Shown here piece by piece: positions 1 through 15,500 of a stretch of 64,000 bases of DNA. The stretch covers positions 6,949,001 through 7,013,000 of the forward strand of contig NC_065895.1 of assembly GCF_905147045.1 (NCBI RefSeq), in the 5' to 3' direction. A model generated the notes under the pieces. It saw only the letters and a list, made by a program, of their open reading frames with translations, was not told the origin of the DNA and did not search any database. The position numbers and the translations under genes were made by a program. Origin of the DNA: Nymphalis io (lineage: Eukaryota; Arthropoda; Insecta; Lepidoptera; Nymphalidae). Positions within the stretch are counted from its first letter, which is position 1, and each line of letters starts with the position of its first letter.

Positions 1-512
1 TTGCTTGGCAAATAGACACCGTGCTGTTTGTAGTTGCCCCAGTGGTTTTTCCGGTGATCCAGAACAAGCATGTAAAGCTTACGAATGTATGAAAAATGAA
101 GAGTGTGGATCGGATGAGGAATGTAATGATGAGGGGAAATGTAAGAACGTTTGTCTAAGTGCTTGTGGAGCAAATGCGATATGTCGTTCCGTGAATAGAG
201 TACCTCAATGTTCTTGTCCGCCAAATTATGTAGGCAATCCGAGATTAGAATGTTCTAAACCTCCAGCTGGAAGTTGTTTGCGTAATCCTTGTGGTATTAA
301 TGCTCGCTGTCGCGATCTGGACGATGGTGATTATGAGTGCACGTGTCCTCCAGGATGCGCCGGCAGCCCACAAAAACAATGTTTCTGCGGAGCTATGACA
401 CCTTGCGCACGCAAATCATGTGGCACAAATGCTCAATGTCGTATCGGAGAGCAGGGAGAAGCGATATGCTTCTGCCCTCGTATTTACCCCAATGGAGACC
501 CAAATATTGAGT
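1..512 (+). CDS. dpy: dpy exon 1 (5' end outside window): EGF tail, DPY, three EGFs
   Basis: Frame starts at base 2 inside an EGF (HRAVCSCPSGFSGDP). A DPY domain (ECMKNEECGSDEEC), an EGF ending YVGNPRLEC and two more EGFs follow. The last codon is split T|GT before gtaagt, so TGT (Cys) is completed by the next exon. Reading beyond the donor meets a stop at about 577. Confidence 0.85.
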
Positions 513-3500
513 GTAAGTATTTTTGTATTATAAGTATCGTTTTCATTTTTAATCACAAAAATTATGATATTATATAATTTCTTCTTATCCAAACATATGG
601 AAACTAATTATAGTATACATACAATTATGTTTAGCTTGATTTTTGATTTTTTAATTTACTGCGAGGAATATATTTACTATTTACATATTTGTGATAGTAT
701 TCAATAGTTATAGCAGGTAGTTCTATAAAAACGTAATAAAATATAATCAGTAAATAATATTACTATTTTATATTAATTTATAGGTGCTAAAGAACCCAGC
801 GTTGTTGATTGTCGAACGACGTTTTGTGGAATTAACGGAGAATGCTTAAGAGAAGGCGCTGAATTTGTATGTCGTTGCATTCCCGGTACAGAGGGACAGG
901 CTGATGTCGAATGTCACACCAGTAAGTAAACCACACTGTTTGTTCTCATAAATCTCGACACTTGTATAAATGCACGATAAGGGTATTTCTTCATAACATA
1001 TAGGATTTTTGATACAACATTTTTTATATATATATATGAAAAATCATAATGATTAAATCTTTTTGTAAATATGAAATATAAATAAAATAGTTTTTAGGCT
1101 ATTTGTGACATATTTGAAATAGTTAAAAATAATTTAAAACTTCTTTAAATAAACTTACTAATATTTAAAAAGAAATCAATTATTTTTTTTTGAGATTGTT
1201 TAATGTTGCAAAAATTGTTTTCAAAAGCACAAGATTTTAATTAAATTGTACAGATATGTATCTTATAATTAATATTGTAACTACATATGTGTACAAATAA
1301 CAATAGGTCATATTTTATTTTTACATTAGTGGAAGCATTCTCACCGTTCGTGCTTTATTACAGTCAGTAACATTTTGTTCGGCTTCATGTACATATGGCT
1401 TGTATTATAATATAACGTTATATACTTCTGATCATAAACCCTCAATTATAAAAAGCATGCACTGTCTCGTGAGAAAGTTTCCTCTTCGTGGCTGAAGGTA
1501 CAGCTCTTTCGACTCTGCTTTCTTCTTTCACATCTTCCTAGGTATCGAATGCACGAGTGATAAAGATTGTCCAGTAGACAAAGCGTGTTTGAGCTTACGT
1601 TGCGTCGACCCTTGCACGATACGCGGTGTTTGTGGAGAGGATGCCCTGTGCGTGTCCGTGATGCATCGTGCCCAGTGTTCGTGCCCACAGTGTTACGTGG
1701 GCCAGCCGCGCCTATCCTGTCGGCTTGATCCTAATTGCAAACCTACAGCCGACACCAACGTTACTTTCACTTGTTCCGATACAAAACCATGCCCGTCGAA
1801 GTTGGCATGTGATATGACGACAAATGAATGTCGAAACCCATGCACAGACTACCAAAATTGTCGTAGAAATCAGAAATGTGAAGTCAGAAATCATAAACCC
1901 GTATGTGTATGTCGTAATGGGTTTGCACTTAATGAAAGGGGAGAACTAACTTGCGCACCGGAACACGCTGAATGTACAAGAGATGAACAATGTCCGTCAA
2001 ATGCTGCATGCCGAGATTCTAAATGTGTAAATCCTTGCTTAGCATCTAAACAGTCTATTTGTCCGAAAGGGAAACAGTGTGATGTGGTAGAGCATCGAGC
2101 AGTTTGTATATGTGTCGAAGATTGTCACCCTACAGTGTCAATATGCCTTAGAGATAATGGATGTCCTCAAAATTTAGCGTGCATAAACTTCCAATGTAAA
2201 GATCCATGTAAAGATGCTTGTGGTGACGCCCCTTGTTCAGTTGAAGATCATCACCCCGTATGCAAGTTTTGTCCTAGAGGATTCATACACGATGAAAAGC
2301 ATGGCTGCATTAAAGGTAATTCTGCGTTAACAGAAAGTTAAAGTATTATACAGTATTATTAGTATATTATCTTTTCAAAGAATCTTATTAATTTTGTTCT
2401 TCACATTCCAGGAAAAACGAAATAGTATACTTTATGACTTCATCCGGCTCTCTCTATTTCTTTATTTCTTTTTTCTAGCATGACAAATTTTTCTTTTTCA
2501 ACAGTTGAATTCTTCTAGATCAGGTAGATTAAAGCATGTTATTTCTTATCTGTGTACATACTACATATTCATAAGAGTGTAAGTCTCTCTTGAACATATT
2601 GGTGTCGGTTGCGCTTGGGTAACTATAACGCTTTCAGTGCTTTGGTATAAACTAAAAATGCAAAAAACTGCCACGAGACAGAGTTTGCAAAGATCAATAT
2701 GCCTTTATTTTATACTTTTATAATTACATCATATTTGTTATTATCTCTATGAATTAAATTTATTTATATACATATAAGCAACACAATAAACTATCGGTAG
2801 AAACTTTGTTGCTTTACCTCTTTTGCCTACTATGCACAAAAAGTTCATATTTTGTGTAATATATAAATTTGATACCATATTTAAAAATATTGCCACTGGA
2901 TTGATTAAAATGTGAACCTAAGCACGTGTACAACATGTATGATACAGATTTTTAGGAGTTTAGGTATATGTGTGTTCTCTTGGTGACAATCAGTTGGATT
3001 TCGCAGCGTTAGAATGCGGTGCGCATGAGCAGTGTGCTACGGGTCTGGCGTGCATGGGCGGGCGGTGCGCAGATCCTTGCGCGAGTGGTGGTCCTTGCAC
3101 GCGCGGGCAACACTGCGCTGTCGTTGATCACCAACCTGTTTGCTCAAAGGGTATATATTTTTTTCGGATAGCAATGTAAATTATTTACTGCTTCAAATGC
3201 ATTTTCTTACTATACTTAGTATAGTAAGAAAAGTTCTTTAGTATAAGTCGAATTGTTTGAGTTTGAGGCTCATGAGAAATGAAATCCTATTTATTTTTAA
3301 AATAAACTTAAACGACATTGAGTTTGTTGTTTTGTATTACAGTTTGTCAATGTCAAACTGCTTCAGACTGCGCCAGGTATCCAAATACAAAGTGTGATGG
3401 ATGCGTTTGTGTACAAGGTAAAAATTATGTTTATATTTATTTCAATAACTTTAAGACAAATCTTAAAAAAAACTATTATGACAACCAAACACATATACAA

Positions 3501-6500
3501 CACATACAAAAATATAATATATATGTGTTATAACGACATGAATACTTAAACTCCCACAAATTCCAATTATTATTATCAAATAAATAAATAACATAAAACT
3601 TATTTATTTTAACAGATCAAAAACCAATCAAAAATTGTGCACATTGTCGGCCGGGAGTTCCATGTGATCCATTTTCCGGAGCGTGCATGGAGAGTGAGTA
3701 ATAATAAAAAAATATCTATCGCTAATATTTATTTACTATGCTAATTTATGCCTGATATGACATAGCTAACTTTTATTTATAATTAATAATATCCACATAC
3801 AGGATCTTATATAAACCTTTTACTTACATTATATTTCCACGTGATGTGTGTCACAGACTACTACTATAAAGCTGGCAAGTCTGTAAATACTTTATATATT
3901 GTGAATAGCAAAACTAACTCCAAATAAACTGGTTGTTGCTATGAACAGCGTACCATTTGTCCGATAAAACGCCACAAAATACTGGTTATGTTCACTCGGC
4001 AGACCCGAAAAACAATATTGTATTTTCTGTCTTTATATTTTCAGAGTAGAATTAGTATCACGGAATCCTTTACATGATCTGTTGTAGAACCAGATGTTCA
4101 ATAAGACATATTATTTTAGGCTTAAGAAGCAGACATTTTTATGAATACTTATTTTGTCTTTTTATTGCTATTTAGTTTCATCATCAACATCAACTAGTCT
4201 CTTAAGCCTAAATTTTTCTTCTTTTATTAATCTTTTCTATACTTTGTCTTAGTTTGCTTGAAATATTATATTTAGATTAAATAATCATAACGTATATATA
4301 TTGATAATTTGATGTTGTCTATATTTAAAAAAATATGAAGTGAATTTTTGTATTAGTGTATAAAAATAAAAAAAATTAACAAAATATTCCTTTCCGATTA
4401 ACAGATGATCGACCTCTAAATGTCCCACTAACAGAAACAAACTCCAATATAATTACTTCAACTACTATCAAACTGAAAGACTTTACCGAATATGACAGTG
4501 TAACGACTATTGATAATTTTAGCTATACTACTACAAATGTTAATACAATCAATACTATAGGATCCTACTTTTCAACCGAAAACGATTTAAAAGATTTAAA
4601 TTTCCCTACCAATTCCAAAGAAAACTTAAGTACAACATCCAAATATTTTGATTTTGAAATCCTCGATTCAACCGTAGATTCGACTATTGATACTTCATCA
4701 TATGACAAGACAGAAAAAACACTATTAGCCATTACTGATTCTTATAGTAATACAAAAAATACAGATCAAGGCTTACTTCATACCAGTTTCAAAGAACAAC
4801 AAATCAATGACATCACTACTTTGGTACCTTCATCTAATTCAGAATCTTATGATTTATATACTACTGTTTCTATAAAAAATGAAAACCCTGATATATCTTT
4901 AATGGCAAATCAAGATAAAGAGTTTCAGACAACATTGGATTATGAGGAGCTTATACAAAGCAGTAGTACAATACACACAGAAAGTACTGTTAAACCTCAA
5001 CTAAAAAGAAAAGAAACAAGTGGCTCACAGAAACAAGTTCATGAAAATAAGAATACTAAAACACCAGAAAATCAAAGAAATTTACATAAAAATTACACAG
5101 ATAATTTAAATACTGCTGCTAAAAGTAGTACCCTTAAATTACAAACAACAGTAAATGCATACAACCACAATACGGAAAAAACTACAAAATTGTTTCAAGA
5201 CAATCAATCAGGTCAGAAAGAAATAACTACTCCAGGTACGACACCCATAACACTTACTGATTTTATAGAAAATACTCAAACAGCGGTAAATAAATTGAAT
5301 TTGACAAAATCTACTATATCGGTGGACTTATTTAAAGATAGTACAGATTTTGCATTTGCGGAAACAACGGCAAAGTCATCTGTAACACAAAATAAAAATA
5401 AGGATATAATTCAAAATGAAATTACTACCAACACAATACAAGTATTTGAGCCTGAGATTGGAGCATCAACTCAAAAATTTGAAACAACAACGGAATTTTT
5501 AGATACTATTGAAATGAATAAATCAACGGCTACTTTATTAATAAAGAATGGTACAGAAAAAAAATCGACGTTGGACTCCTCGTTAAAAAAAAGTACTACC
5601 AGTTCAAAAGGAACATCGTACACACCTTTTAATAAAGGCCAGGTAACGACTGTGACTACTGAAATTGATGAATCACTCCAAACCACCAAGTTCGATGCAG
5701 ACACTACAGCAATCGAAATGACTACTATTGCCGGTACCTATGATCATTATGGCCATACAATTATTGATACTTCTAGAACAACTCTACGAAAAATTGAAAA
5801 TGATTTATCACAAGCCACTGATACAGTTAAGGAATCTACAACGAGTTATGTCTTGACAAACCGTGAAACTATTTTTTCAGAAAAATATTCGAAAGAAGGA
5901 TCAACTGCTGGTTATCTGGATTATACTTTAACTACTAGCTCGAAAATAATTTTAGAGGAAAATTCGAAAGGAGGATCAACAGCTGGTTATATAGATTCTA
6001 CTATAACTACTAGCCCAGAAATAACCACAGAAGAATATTTGAAAGAAGGATCAACTGATGGTTATCAAGATTCTTCTATAATCAGTAGCCCTGAAATAAT
6101 TACAGAAGAATATTCGAAAGAAGGAGCAACTGCTGATTATCTGGATTCTACTACAACTAATAGCCTGAAAAAAAATACAGAAGAATATTCGAAAGAAGGA
6201 TCAATTGCTGATTATCTGGATTTTACTACAACTAATAGCCTGAAAAAAAATACAAAAGAATATTCAAAAGAAGGATCAACTGCTGGTTATCTGGATTATA
6301 CTTTAACTACTAGCTCGAAAATAATTTTAGAGGAAAATTCGAAAGGAGGATCAACAGCTGGTTATATAGATTCTACTATAACTACTAGCCCAGAAATAAC
6401 CACAGAAGAATATTTGAAAGAAGGATCAACTGATGGTTATCAAGATTCTTCTATAATCAGTAGCCCTGAAATAATTACAGAAGAATATTCGAAAGAAGGA

Positions 6501-9500
6501 GCAACTGCTGATTATCTGGATTCTACTACAAATAATAGCCTGAAAAAAAATACAGAAGAATATTGGAAAGAAGGATCAATTGCTGATTATCTGGATTCTA
6601 CTACAACTAATAGCCTGAAAAAAAATACAGAAGAATATTCGAAAGAAGGATCAACTGCTGATTATCTGGATTCTAATACAATAACTGGCTCAGTAATAAC
6701 TGTAGAAGAAAATTCGAAAGGGGGATCAAAAGCTAGTTATATAGATTCTACTATAACTACTAGCCCAGAAATAACCACAGAAGAATATTTGAAAGAAGGA
6801 TCAACTGATGGTTATCTAGATTCTTCTATAACCACTAGCCCTGAAATAATTACAGCAGAACATTCGAAAGAAGGATCAACTGCTGATTATCTGAATTCCA
6901 CCACAACTAATAGCCTAATACAAAATACAGAAGAACGGTCGAAAGAAGGATCGAATGCTGATTATTTGGATTCTACTATAACTATTAGCCCGGAAACAGT
7001 TACAGAAGAACATTCAAAATTATTTGATTTACGCATAACAACTATAGAAATGTTAAATTCCAGGACAGAATCTACGGTTGAACAGAATACAATTACAAAT
7101 GTGAATGATTATACAAAAATATTAGAAGTGAATGATACTACTACAAAAGCTTCTTCTAGCTCTGAAATACGTACTGAAACTAATGAATACTCTACGACGA
7201 GGTTTAAAGAAAATACAGAGAAAAGTATATTAACAAAAAATAAACATTTAGATCATACAAAATATAAAAGCGAAGAAATGGTTACAATGTCTGATAACTT
7301 AGTTACTAAATCGGCAAATGAATTTGGTTCTAGCACAACTAATAAAAATAACGACGAGGATTCTCTTACTCGCTCTTATAGCGCATCTTTTATGGATAAT
7401 AATATAAATCTAGTTACAAGCACCGTAACTGTCACTAATAAATTAACAACTGAGAAAAAAGATTTCGTAACAGAAAATGTTAATATATTTAATTATACTA
7501 CAGCCTCAGTTCCATACGATTTTGATACTGAACAAAATACGGTTTCAACTCAGTATCCTTCACAGTATAATAATTTTGAAACTAGTAAAACACCGACTTC
7601 TGAATCTGACAATGGTGCAAATAATAATAAAAATAAGAGTATATTAATAACTACTTTCAATTATCAAACATTAAATGATTTTGACACAAAGCTTCCCGTA
7701 ACATCTAAATCGACCCCTCATGAATTTTCTCTGTTCACAACTCAGGATAATATACAAACTCAAACATCAATTAATAATAATGTTAAAATAACAGACTATA
7801 CATATTTGAATAAAAATTATAACCATGATTCTACAACAGACAGCATTTTTGATATATCACATTTTAACGACCATGTAACAACTGTAGTTCCAACTACAGA
7901 TAGTCTTACTTTATCTTATCAAGATAAAATACATTTCACAGAGCCATCAAATATACCTACTGAGTCTACAAAAACATTAAATAATGAATTTGTTTTAAAA
8001 GTTAATACAGAAACAGCGCCAACTCAAACTACTGAAATAATAACAACAACAAATACACTTGACACAACATATCACAAAGAAAATTATTTTCAAAAACAGA
8101 ATAAAAACTCTGTGATATCAATAGAAGAAAGTCTTATAAAAGATACATCTACGCAAAAAAATAACGATTATTTAACTTTATCAACTATCGATACATTAAT
8201 AGAAACAAAAGATCCTTTCGATAAGGAAGATTATTCACTTAATGTTAAGCCGTTTAACACAGAAACAACTGTGAAGGATACTACAGAATCAGCGATTAAT
8301 CATTATATAGAAGGAATTACCAAAAAGACACTAGTAGAAAGTGAAAACACTATAACCCCATTCATGACGAGTACTTTAATCAATGAAAACAAGGACAGTA
8401 AAATAATTAAAACTCAATATGAAAGTACTGGCACGACGTCTACAGTTTTACCTTTGGAAGATGGTACAACAAAAAATAACGAATATACTGTAACAACACT
8501 CTCAGAAATGTATTTAAAAAAATCAGAAAACAATTCTTTAAGTAAAAATGAAACTAAGGTCTTTGAATATTTAGATACAACTGTAAATGAGTTCAAAGAA
8601 ACTGTATCAGAAAAATACTTAACAACATTATCTGTATCAGAAGAAAATACACCTTTTAATCCAAAGACAGATTCTATTACTACATATGATATAAAAAAAT
8701 ACACTACAACTAAAAGTGATGTAAAGCTAAGCACTAATGCTGATAACACAAATTATGTAACGGTAGCAGAAAGTACAGAAAATATTATAAACTTAAGTAA
8801 AGACACTCAAAATATAAATAAAAATACATTTATGTCACAAACTGAAACATATGATTCGACTTCACCTTCCTTGACCACGTTAGATAACGAATCCTCGACT
8901 CATATGAAGAAAGATATTAAAAGTTCTTTGACAAATACTGAATTTATTACTGAATCTGTAAGTGAAAGTGATATATTGTTAACTCCAACAGCAGTATCTA
9001 GTTTTAATAAAGCACTATGGAGTACGATAGGAACAAATGAGGACAAAGAACTTACAGTTACGTCTTCATTACTATCGACGACGACCGATTACGTCGCGAC
9101 TACTACGGAAAATACATCGGAGGACATATTAAGGACACAAACAGAATTAACTAATAATGATCTAAATGGAAAGCAGTATCCATCAACAGTATCTGCCCTA
9201 TCCAGCACATCATTAGACAATTTGTCGTCGCGAAGAAAAGATATAGATATTCCTGCTTGGACTGATTCTACTCCTTACTTTGATCTGACTGTAACTGAGA
9301 CTACGACTGACTTTCAAATTAACAATAAATGTAAATCAAACATTCACTGTCCCACCGACAAGTTCTGCTTTGATGGAGTTTGCCAGAACCCATGTGAAGT
9401 GCGAAACCCGTGTTCAAAGAGTGCTTCCTGTAAAGTTGTGAACCATGACGCTGTTTGTGCTTGCAATGATGCAGCCGAACACTACTGTGGGAAAGGTATG

Positions 9501-12500
9501 CTAGAAATGATAACAATAATCTTCATTTCAATTTTGTTAGGTATCAATAAGGGTTATTTTAAGAAATATTAATGTTTTAATATGACACGACAGTATTACG
9601 GTTGTTTTATCGGACAAATGTAAAGTTCTTTTATAATATACATATCTTGTACATAAACTAATTTATAACAATCGATTATAACATACTAATTTCATATTTA
9701 ACGTATAATATAATAGAATCACCCGGGACACTCAAAACACCAGAACCTTGTCATTCTGATCGAGACTGTATAGAAACAGAAGCCTGCTTTATGGGATTAT
9801 GTCAAAATCCTTGTGAATTTGACAATGTTTGTGGTATTGAAGCCAAGTGTCATCCGGTTAAACAAAGGCCAATGTGCTCGTGTCCGGCTGGATATGACGG
9901 CGATCCAGCTGTTAAATGTTCTCCCAGCACATGTAAGTGTTAGGGCTATTATAACGTTTCTTTTTTGTAATATACTAAATTTACCCAAACAAAGGTAATT
10001 GAAATTAATTATGATATATTATATTGTATATAACACAAATAATAACATGTAAAATAAATTAAACATTGCACGAATTTGTATTATACATTTTACTTTTCAC
10101 TTTTACTCAGCTGGTTGCACTAGAAATGAAGATTGCCACTTGACTGAAGCTTGTATAAATAGTGCATGTCAATATCCATGTTCAATACACAATCCATGCG
10201 CACAAAATGCAGCCTGTATAAATACAAACCATGGCTCAGATTGTAGTTGCGCGGAAGGATATCAAGGAAACGGATACATTGGATGCGTACCGGGTAAGTT
10301 AATGTATAAATGGAATCTTATTTCGAATAAATATTAACTTTGAATTTCATCACTCAACTAATATTTTGTTTTAGTTGTTGATTCTCATGCAGTATGTCAA
10401 TACAACGAAGATTGTCCACCAGAATTACTATGTGATAGGTTAAACAGAGTTTGTATTAATCCGTGTGCCGTAAATAAATGTGGAGATAATGCTGAATGCT
10501 TCCCTGCAAATCATGGAATACAATGCGAATGTTTCGCAGGCTTTACTGGTAACCCATTTTTGGAATGCTATCAAGGTGAGCATAGTTTTTCGAAAATACT
10601 TTAAAATTTTAATAGGTCTACCTAAAATTTCCATTTCGATTTATTTTGATAGAGATAGAATAAAAGATGCTTATAGGCTTACTGTTTGTCTATAACATCT
10701 AGAAGGGAACTAACTGCCTTTTCACGAATAAGGTTTAATTTCCTCCTATATGTCACTTGTCTAATAGGTTCGCTTTTAGACAAGAGATGATGATGATAAC
10801 GTCACGAGTGAGACGGGTGAAAACGATTACTTAAATAATTGTTAGTATTTTACTTCATTTGCAAGTTTTCTTCCTTATTCGTACTGTTTTGTTATGTCTT
10901 AGTTATTGCGTTTATAAAAACAAGTATCTGTTCTTTCAGTTCAAGGTTGTCGATCCAATAATGAATGTTCAAATTCAGAGGCGTGTATTAACGGAAAATG
11001 CGAGTCGCCTTGTAGATGTGGAACAAACGCAATTTGTGACGTTTTAAATCATCGTGCTTCGTGTAAATGCTTAGGTGGTTATACTGGAAACCCAATGTTA
11101 AGTTGTGAACCACCATCAAATCCTTGTTCTCCAAATCCATGTGGTATAAATGCACTTTGTGAAAATGATAATGGCAATCCTATCTGCTTTTGTCCTAAGG
11201 GTCTTACGGGCAACCCATTCAAGAACTGTAGTAAGTATTTTACATATAATTACGGCACACAATTGCACACAATAAATATTATATTTTTCTTTTTCTATAT
11301 AATTAGGTAAGAGAAAGTTGTCAAATTAAAAATAATCGCTATCGTCTATTTTCTTTTGGGAACTGTAGTAATGAAATTAGTTGTTTTTTTTTTAAATTTA
11401 TGAAATAAACCTTACTACTGTTATTGTTTATTTTTCAGTTCCGGAAGGTAACGAGTGTGAACCTAACCCATGCGGACCGTTTACTGGCTGCAGAATTGTA
11501 GATAATAAGCCAGCATGTTTTTGTCTTCCAAATTACGAAGGAAACCCTCCTCGACAACCTTGTCGTCTACCAAACAATCCGTGCAATCCTTCCCCTTGTG
11601 GTCCTAATACACAATGCACAGTTTTATCGAATGGATTTTCAAAATGCACTTGCTTACAAGGCTACGTAGAGAGTCCAAATACAGTTCGTGGCTGTGTCGA
11701 GACACGTAATCCTTGTGAACCTAACACCTGTGGTCATGGGGCGCGATGTGATCCTAACAGGATACCCGCATGTTACTGTCCAGAAAATACAAGAGGTAAT
11801 GCCTATAAATCTTGTAATCATGAATCTGATATGCCCGTGTCTTTCCTTTGCCAACCTGGAAATTGTGGTGAAAATGCAGATTGTTACGTCAGTAACAACA
11901 GAGAAATGTGTTTCTGTAGGACAGGATTTATTGGAGATCCTTATATTGGCTGTCAACCTCAAAAAACCCCGTGTAGCCCAAACCCTTGCGGGCCTCAATC
12001 GCTGTGCAATATTCAATATGATGGGCAAACACTATGTACGTGTATTGAAGGTAGCACTGGTGACCCTTACAGTTTGGAGGGTTGCCATTCCAGGGAATGC
12101 GAAATCGATGACGAATGTGCACTGGACAAAGCTTGCATTGGTTATGCATGTCGTGATCCTTGTCCAGGTGTATGTGGTCTAAACGCTAAGTGTCACGTGG
12201 AATCACACCATCCTGTTTGTGTCTGCGAAGATGGTTTGATAGGCAATCCTTTAGTATGTTGCTTAGAACCTGAAGAACAAAAGAGTAATAGACCTTGTAG
12301 TAAAATACAATGCGGTATTAACGCGATCTGTCAAGATGTTGGCAATAAGGCCTTGTGTTCATGTCTTCCGGACTTTTATGGAGATCCAACCAAAGAATGT
12401 AAACCAGAATGTCTTATGAATTCAGACTGCTCACCTAACGAAGCTTGTATTAATCGAAAATGTACAGATCCTTGTTTGCAAAGCAACATCTGCGGAATAA

Positions 12501-15500
12501 ATGCAGTTTGTTTATGTTCAGATCATACGGTTTCGTGTTTGTGTCCTGATGGATATATAGGAGATCCATTAATTCAATGTATATACAGGCGTACGTATCA
12601 TTATTTTTATATTCTTCCAGAAGTATGATTTTTAATTTATTTTAAATTAAATATTTTTTATACTTTCAGCCATAATTGTTGTTCAAGATAATACGACAGC
12701 CCAACCATGTGCACCAAATCCGTGTGATCCTAATTCTCTTTGTGACACATATGGCGATAAATTTGCCGTATGTAATATATGCGTTGGCCCCAACGCCATC
12801 AACAACCCTGGATGTAGACCTGATTGTGTCTTAAATTCAGACTGTTCGTTTAACAAATTCTGCTTAAAAAACAAATGTGTGGATCCTTGTCCTGGCTCAT
12901 GCGGTGTTAATGCTGAATGTACAATGGTATATAACCATGATCCAATTTGTAAATGCAAAAACGGTTTTGAAGGAAATCCATATGAGCATTGTAAATTTAC
13001 AACACAGCGTAAGTTTTTAGGCTAAGATAACTAAATGGTTTTATATATATTAATTTAGTTTTATATATTGATTTTTTATTTTTAGCCGTGCTGACTGAAA
13101 CTTGTGATAATATTCGCTGTGGAGCCAATGCTGTTTGCCAAAATATGAATGAAGCTCTCACGTGTACATGTTTACCTGGTTTCTTCGGAAATCCTTATCT
13201 TTCATGTAGACCAGAATGTGTTGTCAATAGTGATTGTTCTTCAAAACTGGCCTGTATAAATAATAAGTGTGAAAATCCCTGTGAAAATGTTTGTGGAATC
13301 GGAGCACTATGCGAAACTGTAAATCATCATGCTATTTGCTATTGTGCACCGGGTCAGACTGGTGATCCTTATATTCGGTGCCAAATTAATCCTGTAACTA
13401 CACCTACAGTGTCTACATGCGATCCATCACCTTGTGGAGCATACAGTCGTTGTCTGGTATCACCGTCTGGTTTTGCCATCTGTTCCTGTTTACCAGGCTT
13501 CCGAGGTGTTCCTCCAATGTGTCAACCAGAATGTGTTAGTAATTCAGACTGCCCACAAAAAGAAACTTGTGTCAACCAAAGATGTATTGATCCATGTCAT
13601 GGAAGTTGTGGCATTGGTGCTCATTGTGTTGTAGTTAACCACAATCCCATATGTAGTTGTGGACAAGGAGAAACTGGTGATCCCTTCACAGTTTGCACAG
13701 CATTAACCGAAAACGGCCCTAATGAAAAAAATCCATGTCTACCATCACCATGCGGACCTAATTCAGTTTGTGAAATAAAATCTAATCATCCTGTATGTTC
13801 TTGTCAACCTAACTATTCAGGATCACCACCATATTGTAGGCCAGAATGCATTATAAGTCAGGAGTGTCCATCAAATCAAGCCTGTATAAATGAAAAATGC
13901 GCTGATCCCTGTATCGGATCCTGTGGTAATAATGCTGTATGCAACGTGGTTAACCACACTCCATTATGTAGCTGCTTAGAAGGATATAAAGGTGACGCCT
14001 TTATTGGATGTATAACAGTTTCAAAGGATAATACTGCTTCTCCCTGTAATCCATCACCTTGTGGTGAAAACACAGTTTGTACGGTAACAAATAATGCCGC
14101 TAGATGTTCTTGTATACCACCTAATATTGGTAATCCTTATGCTGGTGGTTGTAGACCAGAATGTACTCTTAATTCAGATTGTCCAAATCATCTGGCTTGT
14201 TTATCTAACCACTGCCGAGATCCTTGTAAAGATTTATGCGGCGTTAATGCAGAGTGTATTGTCACAAACCATGTTCCTGTTTGCACGTGTTTCAATGGAT
14301 ACGAAGGGGACCCATTCTCCTCCTGTCGTCGAATTTATGCAGTCCGTAAGTGATTCAATATACATTATGATTATAAAATCTGACAAAATATATTTCGAAC
14401 CGTAATGTTTTTTATTTACAATTGCAATACAATTTGTATGTAACTAGTGTCGTATCTTATTTAAATAATTAAAACATGTTTCGTGTATAGCATACTACAG
14501 AAATAACTTTATCTTTCATTACAGCAACACCTATCAATCCTTGCGAACCTTCACCTTGTGGCCCAAACAGCGAGTGTCACGTGGTCAGCAATCGAGCAGC
14601 GTGCTCATGTCGCGCCGGTTATCTCGGCGTTCCTCCCGCTTGTCGTCCCGAGTGTGCTGTGAACTCAGACTGTCCTACGACTAAGGCTTGCATAAACCAA
14701 AAATGCAGAGATCCTTGCATTCACAGTTGCGGTGTAGATGCTCGTTGCCACGTCGTCAGTCATAATCCGATCTGCATGTGTCCAGAAAATAATCCCGAAG
14801 GCGATCCCTTTATACGTTGTTACAAAAAAAGTAAGTCCCTTTTTCATGAATATTTCTTACTGAACCATTCTCAAAATTTACAATTTTGTTTGAATTGCTA
14901 TTTTATTTTTTACACGCATTTTAAGTAAGAAACACAGAATGGTGATAGGGGCTTTGTGCAAGCTCGTCTGGGTAGGTACCACCCACTTATCAGATATTCT
15001 ACCGCGAAACAGCAGTACTTGATATTGTTGTGTTCCGGTTTGAAGGGTGATTGAGCCAGTGTAATTGCAGGCACAAGGGACATAACATCTTAGTCCCAAG
15101 TTTGGTGGCACATTGGCGATGTAAGCGATGGTTAACATTTCTTACAATGCCAATGTATATGGGCATTGGTGACCACTTACCATCAGATGGCCCATATGCT
15201 GATCATCCGCCTAACTATACTATAAAAAAAATCTTGACCTCGGAGAAAAAACTTAGTTTTTACATTTGACTTATTTTTCAATTCTGCCTAGTTGGTCTAG
15301 TGGCTTGATGTAAGTAAGGCCTGGGTTCAATTCCCAGATCGGGTCAATAAAAAGTTATTGGGTTTTTCTGTCAGAAAATTCTCAGTAGCAGCCTGGAGTC
15401 TGGAAGTTGGAAGTGTGTACACTCCCGTGCCTCGGAAAGCACATAAAGCCGTTGGTCCTGCGCCTGAACTCTTTCCGGTCGTGTCGGATTGTCGTCCCAT

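Noticed and set aside
8414..8749. Open reading frames on the minus strand opposite exon 7 (also 5471-5704)
   Set aside because: They are antisense shadows of a low-complexity AT-rich exon, with no domain, start context or splice partner.
14941..15231. ORFs inside the SINE copies (shared peptide in both)
   Set aside because: Both copies give similar short peptides only because the DNA is the same repeat; there is no coding constraint visible.
15286..15345. Possible functional tRNA gene at the start of the second SINE
   Set aside because: Boxes A and B are present but the cloverleaf does not close, and an (ATT)n tail marks it as a SINE.
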